Shown: in pieces, positions 62,264 through 64,000 of the stretch
Layout of the letters: each line of letters opens with the position of its first letter
How positions within the stretch are numbered: the first letter of the stretch is position 1
Origin: Haladaptatus halobius
GTDB lineage: Archaea > Halobacteriota > Halobacteria > Halobacteriales > Haladaptataceae
Assembly (NCBI RefSeq): GCF_020618475.1
Contig: NZ_CP085341.1
Location: 186,001 to 250,000, forward strand
Reading direction: 5' to 3'
Length of the DNA stretch: 64,000 nt
Made by a program: the position numbers and the translations under genes
Notes under the pieces: model-generated
The model's input: only the letters and a program-made list of their open reading frames with translations
Databases searched by the model: none
What the model was told of the DNA's origin: nothing

Positions 62264-63406
62264 TCACGGTTGGATCACCAGACCGACACCATCTCGTTCG
62301 TACGTCGTTTCAAACGGTTCAGAGCGTTTGTGTATCGTCTTCCGGAGCCAGGCCGCCTCATTCCTGGTAGCACGAGAGACGCCGTTGTCGATGTGGAAGG
62401 GAACAAGCCGTATCTTCTCAAAATCTCCGTCATGAAGCGTGACTTCAAAGAGATAACTTTTGTCGTTACCCAGATCGTCTTTGACCCCGAAATCATCGAC
62501 AAGATTACCAGTATCGTGGAGGATGACGCCATCACCATACAGTTCAATCGCCTGGACGACGTGTGCACTGTGGCCATGAACGAGATCCACACCTTGATCG
62601 ACGAGCCAGTGGCCAAACGCGACCAGCCGATCGCTAGGGTACTCGATCCAATTTTCCCCCCAATGAACTGATGCGGCCAGCAGGTCAGGATTCTTCGATT
62701 GCGCACGTTCGATCGCGTTCCCAATGACCCGTCTAGTTTCTGGGTTCTCACGATCGGTGGGAGCCCACGCTATCCCAGGCCGGTTATCAGTTGCAGCATA
62801 CTCTTTGTATTCATCCGAAAATGAAACAACGGCGACGTCAACATCACCCACAGAAAACCTTGCCGGTGCATGTGCTACGGCTGCTGTTTTGCCAGCACCT
62901 GTGGTTTCGATACCTTCCGCTTCAAGCACGTCGATCGTATCGATCAAGGCTACTGCTCCAAAATCCATCGCATGATTGTTTGCGAGCGACGCGAAGCAGA
63001 TATTCCCGGCGCTAAGTGCAGGGGCTGCCCAGTCCGGATCGCCCCGAAAGTAGTACCTCCGGTTGGGGAATCGGTCACCGCGCTTTGAGAGACTGCACTC
63101 AAGATTACAGAAGACACCGTCGATGGATTCAAGGTGAGGGTGGAAATCGCCCCAGATGGTTGTTGGATCGACGTCTTCTTCGCCGTAAATGTGGTTGAGA
63201 CTTCGTCCGACCATCGTATCACCGGCGAATCCAATCGTCGTTTTGTAGTGTTCACGATTGTTAGTCGTGTTCCTGTCCTCAGTCGTGATACGAGTACTGG
63301 TTGAATTTATCTTGACGGACGTGGTTGCCTCGGTTGCGTTTCCGATACAGCCACCAACTGCCACAGTCCCCATGGCTGTCAGGACTGCTCGCCGATTGCT
63401 ATTCAT
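62264..63406 (-). CDS. CapA-family protein (exported, Tat/lipobox)
   Basis: 380 residues. Start at MNSNRRAVLTAMGTVAVGGC: twin arginines, hydrophobic stretch and a lipobox Cys at residue 20, so it is Tat-exported and lipid-anchored; an upstream ATG at 63496 would mask this. The rest is a CapA/poly-gamma-glutamate-synthesis-type metallophosphoesterase fold: GFAGDTMVGRSLN, GVFCNLECSLS, SLANNHAMDFGAVALIDTI, SVHWGENW and VHGHSAHVVQ. Acts outside the membrane, possibly on capsule or cell-wall polymer, substrate unknown. Confidence 0.9.
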   Translation of the reverse strand: MNSNRRAVLTAMGTVAVGGCIGNATEATTSVKINSTSTRITTEDRNTTNNREHYKTTIGFAGDTMVGRSLNHIYGEEDVDPTTIWGDFHPHLESIDGVFCNLECSLSKRGDRFPNRRYYFRGDPDWAAPALSAGNICFASLANNHAMDFGAVALIDTIDVLEAEGIETTGAGKTAAVAHAPARFSVGDVDVAVVSFSDEYKEYAATDNRPGIAWAPTDRENPETRRVIGNAIERAQSKNPDLLAASVHWGENWIEYPSDRLVAFGHWLVDQGVDLVHGHSAHVVQAIELYGDGVILHDTGNLVDDFGVKDDLGNDKSYLFEVTLHDGDFEKIRLVPFHIDNGVSRATRNEAAWLRKTIHKRSEPFETTYERDGVGLVIQP

Positions 63407-64000
63407 TGATTCACTGCCGTGGGAATGGGACGGTGCATCACGAAGAAAAGCTGTCGAAAAAATCCCGCCATCAACCCCCCTCCCCATGGCAATCAAATAC
63501 CTGTGAATGCCTTACTTATTAGACGCCCTTTGGGGGTAGTCCAATATACGAGACGAACTGTGAGACGCCATTGTGCCGTGAAGCACGAGCGTACACCACG
63601 ACCTCCGCATAGATCTGGTTGAGGGTACCGGGATGTATCTACTTCCGCTTATGATCTAATGAGAAAGTGATATTACACACCACGCGTCGAGTGAAAACCG
63701 CAAGGCAACACAGTGGCTCACACGAGTATATAAAATAATTCGTATGATGCTTTTTGAATCTCGCAAGAGGGTAGTGGGAGAGTACAGACGGTGCACCTGC
63801 GCGTTAGTACAATATGCTACCCATCGAAGGAAGGGGCCGAATGACCCCACCCGAGCTAGCCGGCCTTTGGAGGCCAGCACTGCCAACTGACACAGAACAT
63901 TCCCATAGGCTTTATGCCCACGGCTGACGCGCGTCTGACGGATTCCGAAGTGGGCACGCATGTATCCGGGACGTAATGGAACCTGTTACACTTCGGTTCG
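63407..64000. other. End of window, no gene recognised
   Basis: About 590 bases. GC-rich strings (e.g. GGGGCCGAATGACCCCAC near 63828) and open frames without family similarity. Possibly insertion-sequence debris continuing past the window. Confidence 0.4.

Overview
The window is haloarchaeal DNA. The predicted proteins are strongly acidic, and the gene families are typical of Halobacteria: HTH-10 (Bat-type) regulator, HalOD1 domains, DUF7260, DUF7344, DUF1931 histone-like protein, TFB, Orc1/Cdc6, PadR/PhiH1-type regulators and Tat-type twin-arginine lipoprotein signals. It carries a ParA-type partition operon, an Orc1/Cdc6 gene beside origin-recognition-like repeats, a type IV secretion operon, a tyrosine integrase, toxin-antitoxin genes and many decayed genes. 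This suggests a megaplasmid or large secondary replicon, or a large integrated element, rather than a conserved chromosomal core. No rRNA, tRNA or CRISPR array was seen.

Layout. 1-9.6 kb is metabolic and accessory cargo: Bat-type regulator, acyl-CoA dehydrogenase, a dead IS4-like transposase, peroxiredoxin, two-gene redox and sulfur cargo (ABM monooxygenase, Cys/Met PLP enzyme), MOSC protein, SMR transporter, TrmB regulator and aldo/keto reductase. 9.8-14.2 kb is the replication and partition module: AT-rich iteron-like repeats, parA, a small ParA partner, orc1/cdc6 on the other strand, and five 21-22 bp repeats flanking it. 14.3-25.6 kb is a regulator-rich region. It looks like an old tandem duplication with an offset of 5.1-5.7 kb: each half has a small winged-helix gene, a TRAM gene, another small winged-helix gene and a 74-nt hairpin in the same order and orientation. 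One half has decayed in places. This region also holds DUF7260, a Cmi4-like HTH protein, a HalOD1 protein and a TFB.

26-36.8 kb holds a DUF433 antitoxin with a broken partner, a MITE-like inverted-repeat element, small zinc-binding proteins, two gene pairs of unknown function (28.3-29.9 kb and 30.2-32.9 kb), an SDR protein lacking the usual catalytic Tyr/Lys, a PadR-wHTH operon, and a SWIM / SprT-like / zinc-protein operon with a structured leader. 36.8-38.4 kb is a gene-free GC-rich tract with two families of short repeats. 38.4-48.0 kb is a conjugation-type operon: wHTH regulator, VirB2-like pilin, VirB6/TrbL-like channel protein, PrgI-VirB4 fusion ATPase and a VirD4-like coupling ATPase with a long extra C-terminal region.

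48-64 kb is mixed accessory DNA: a membrane zincin, a large unknown protein, MazEF-type toxin-antitoxin, tyrosine integrase, DUF7344 and PadR regulators, a tandem-HalOD1 protein, several very small genes (zinc ribbon, DUF1931 histone-like), an arylsulfotransferase-like propeller, a YdjM-type membrane protein, fragments of a thermosome, an IS6 transposase, an isoprenylcysteine methyltransferase and an HTH regulator, and a Tat/lipobox CapA-type protein. The genes most likely to work together are the partition/replication block and the secretion operon. The most unusual features are the duplicated small winged-helix/hairpin modules, the repeat tract next to the secretion operon, and the switch-like leader of the SWIM gene.
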